Below, piece by piece: positions 12,638 through 12,652 of a stretch of DNA of 12,652 bases. Numbering within the stretch: position 1 is the first letter of the stretch; every line of letters starts with the position of its first letter. A program made the translations under genes and the position numbers. The stretch comes from Bacteroidales bacterium (lineage in GTDB: Bacteria > Bacteroidota > Bacteroidia > Bacteroidales > Paludibacteraceae), in assembly GCA_018066005.1 (NCBI GenBank), contig JAGHSG010000174.1, positions 1-12,652 on the forward strand. The letters are read 5' to 3'. Below the pieces are notes generated by a model that saw only the letters and a program-made list of their open reading frames with translations, searched no databases and had not been told where the DNA came from.

Positions 12638-12652
12638 TATTTTGTTAAAAAA

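Noticed and set aside
1..12652. CRISPR array, insertion sequence, prophage or attachment site
   Set aside because: No spaced direct repeats, transposase, integrase or terminal inverted repeats were seen on either strand; the single tRNA gene shows no duplicated 3' end in the window.

Overview
The window looks like a chromosomal segment from a Bacteroidales bacterium (phylum Bacteroidota). Three things point there: promoters of the TTTG / 19-21 nt / TAnnTTTG type instead of -35/-10 boxes, few Shine-Dalgarno sequences, and a porZ-like gene of the type IX secretion system (T9SS) with its C-terminal sorting domain. T9SS is typical of Porphyromonas, Prevotella and relatives and is mostly absent from Bacteroides, so a Prevotellaceae- or Porphyromonadaceae-like host is my best guess. 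I cannot name a genus.

Layout. Positions 1-5589 hold a tightly packed rightward operon. It contains the 3' part of a helical-repeat plus GH16-like protein, kdsA, kdsD, a long nucleoside kinase with a threonyl-tRNA-synthetase-like front end, an exported SPOR-domain protein and folE. Neighbouring genes overlap or are separated by at most 12 bases. Positions 5592-11945 hold a leftward operon, in transcription order: a 34-codon small ORF, greA, a HIT hydrolase, aspA, rdgB, porZ and an acyltransferase-3 membrane protein. The two operons converge with only two bases between their stop codons (5589 and 5592) and no recognisable terminator. Positions 11946-12198 are non-coding but rich in signals: the leftward operon's promoter, a folded leader RNA that ends in a U run, and the rpsT terminator. 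Positions 12199-12652 hold a leftward tRNA-Glu(UUC)-rpsT unit with its own promoter.

How the genes fit together. kdsA and kdsD provide two steps of Kdo synthesis for the LPS inner core. porZ belongs to the outer-membrane machinery that attaches T9SS cargo to anionic LPS, and the acyltransferase may decorate a surface glycan. The rest are housekeeping functions: transcript elongation (greA), nucleotide-pool sanitation (rdgB), aspartate deamination (aspA), tetrahydropterin/folate synthesis (folE) and translation (rpsT, tRNA-Glu).

The most interesting region is 11841-12127. A Bacteroidota-type promoter shares an 18-base block with the tRNA-Glu promoter. It is followed by a nested stem-loop leader with two U runs, whose G-U pairs form only in the leftward transcript, and then by an unrecognised 34-residue ORF just ahead of greA. 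This arrangement is consistent with an attenuator or a small RNA controlling a seven-gene operon. No mobile elements, CRISPR arrays or phage genes were seen.
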